Shown piece by piece: positions 5,284 to 5,433 of a stretch of 5,433 bases of DNA (its first letter is position 1; every line of letters starts with the position of its first letter). The translations under genes and the position numbers were made by a program. The stretch is from an uncultured Comamonadaceae bacterium (GTDB lineage: Bacteria > Pseudomonadota > Gammaproteobacteria > Burkholderiales > Burkholderiaceae_C), in NCBI GenBank assembly GCA_937871735.1, contig CALMOI010000209.1, forward strand, positions 1 through 5,433. The letters run 5' to 3'. The notes below the pieces were generated by a model. It did not search any database. It was not told where the DNA came from and saw nothing but the letters and a program-made list of their open reading frames with translations.

Positions 5284-5433
5284 TTAGGGCGTGTGCGCCA
5301 GCAGCGCTTTGGCGGCGTCGATGCGCAGCGCCAGCGGTGCGGTTTCGTCGTTGATCACCGCCAGCAAGAAGGCGCGCGGCTCGGTGTAGCCCGCTGAGGC
5401 GCTGGTGTTCAAGCGGTGCGCGTCCATGCCCGC
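5284..5433 (-). CDS. C-terminal end of an unidentified protein, weakly like a small phage-packaging-type protein
   Basis: Reading the minus strand from the right edge gives an open frame of 49 codons ending at TAA (bases 5286-5284); the start is outside the window. The segment includes YTEPRAFLLAVINDE followed by LALRIDAAKALLAHTP at the end. The pattern of FLL-V-NDE, then a short helix L-LRIDAAKALL, recalls short proteins annotated as phage terminase small subunit-like or hypothetical in proteobacteria. This is a memory-based resemblance and not proof. Thirty bases separate its stop from that of the ferric-reductase-like gene, with which it converges. Only a weak 4-base-pair hairpin (CGCA/TGCG near 5260-5270) is visible in the gap, so no terminator is called. 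Confidence 0.5.
   Translation of the reverse strand, partial: AGMDAHRLNTSASAGYTEPRAFLLAVINDETAPLALRIDAAKALLAHTP

Overview
The window is GC-rich, gene-dense DNA with intergenic gaps of 2 to 61 bases. The protein types (a BaeS/BaeR two-component pair, a YafK-type murein transpeptidase, a ferric-reductase-like haem/flavin membrane protein) point to a Gram-negative proteobacterium. Base composition and protein style fit a betaproteobacterium of the Burkholderiales, possibly Comamonadaceae, but that placement is an inference. I see no tRNA, rRNA, CRISPR array, insertion sequence or integrase gene.

Layout: (1) bases 1-318, plus strand, hold the 3' end of a siderophore-interacting (ViuB-like) flavin reductase. 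(2) Bases 331-3845, minus strand, hold four closely packed genes in the order baeS, baeR, DUF2867-family protein, YafK-like L,D-transpeptidase. Gaps are 12, 2 and 27 bases, so they probably form one operon read from about 3.85 kb down to 0.33 kb. (3) Bases 3846-3906 are a 61-base divergent intergenic region that must hold the 5' signals of both neighbours. (4) Bases 3907-5253, plus strand, encode a 448-residue membrane protein with a haem-binding ferric-reductase-like N-terminal half and a FAD/NAD(P)H-binding C-terminal half. (5) Bases 5284-5433, minus strand, hold the C-terminal end of a further gene that enters from the right. Its product is not firmly identified but has a weak resemblance to small phage-packaging-type proteins.

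How the genes may work together: BaeS is an inner-membrane histidine kinase and BaeR its OmpR-family partner. In enterobacteria this pair responds to envelope damage and toxic compounds and controls efflux genes. Here the downstream genes are not efflux genes but a DUF2867 protein and an L,D-transpeptidase-fold enzyme that should act on peptidoglycan in the periplasm. The simplest reading is an envelope-stress sensor tied directly to a cell-wall-modifying output. The divergent haem/flavin oxidoreductase may share regulation with the operon through the 61-base spacer, but no operator could be identified by eye. The siderophore-interacting protein at the left end and the ferric-reductase-like protein at the right both belong to redox families linked to iron, but they lie in separate transcription units.

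The most unusual features are the composition of the baeS-baeR-DUF2867-transpeptidase operon, a Pro/Ala-rich linker of about 45 residues between the two BaeR domains (whose DNA also carries a G-quadruplex consensus on the plus strand), and the divergent pairing with a transmembrane oxidoreductase. No clearly new system is evident.
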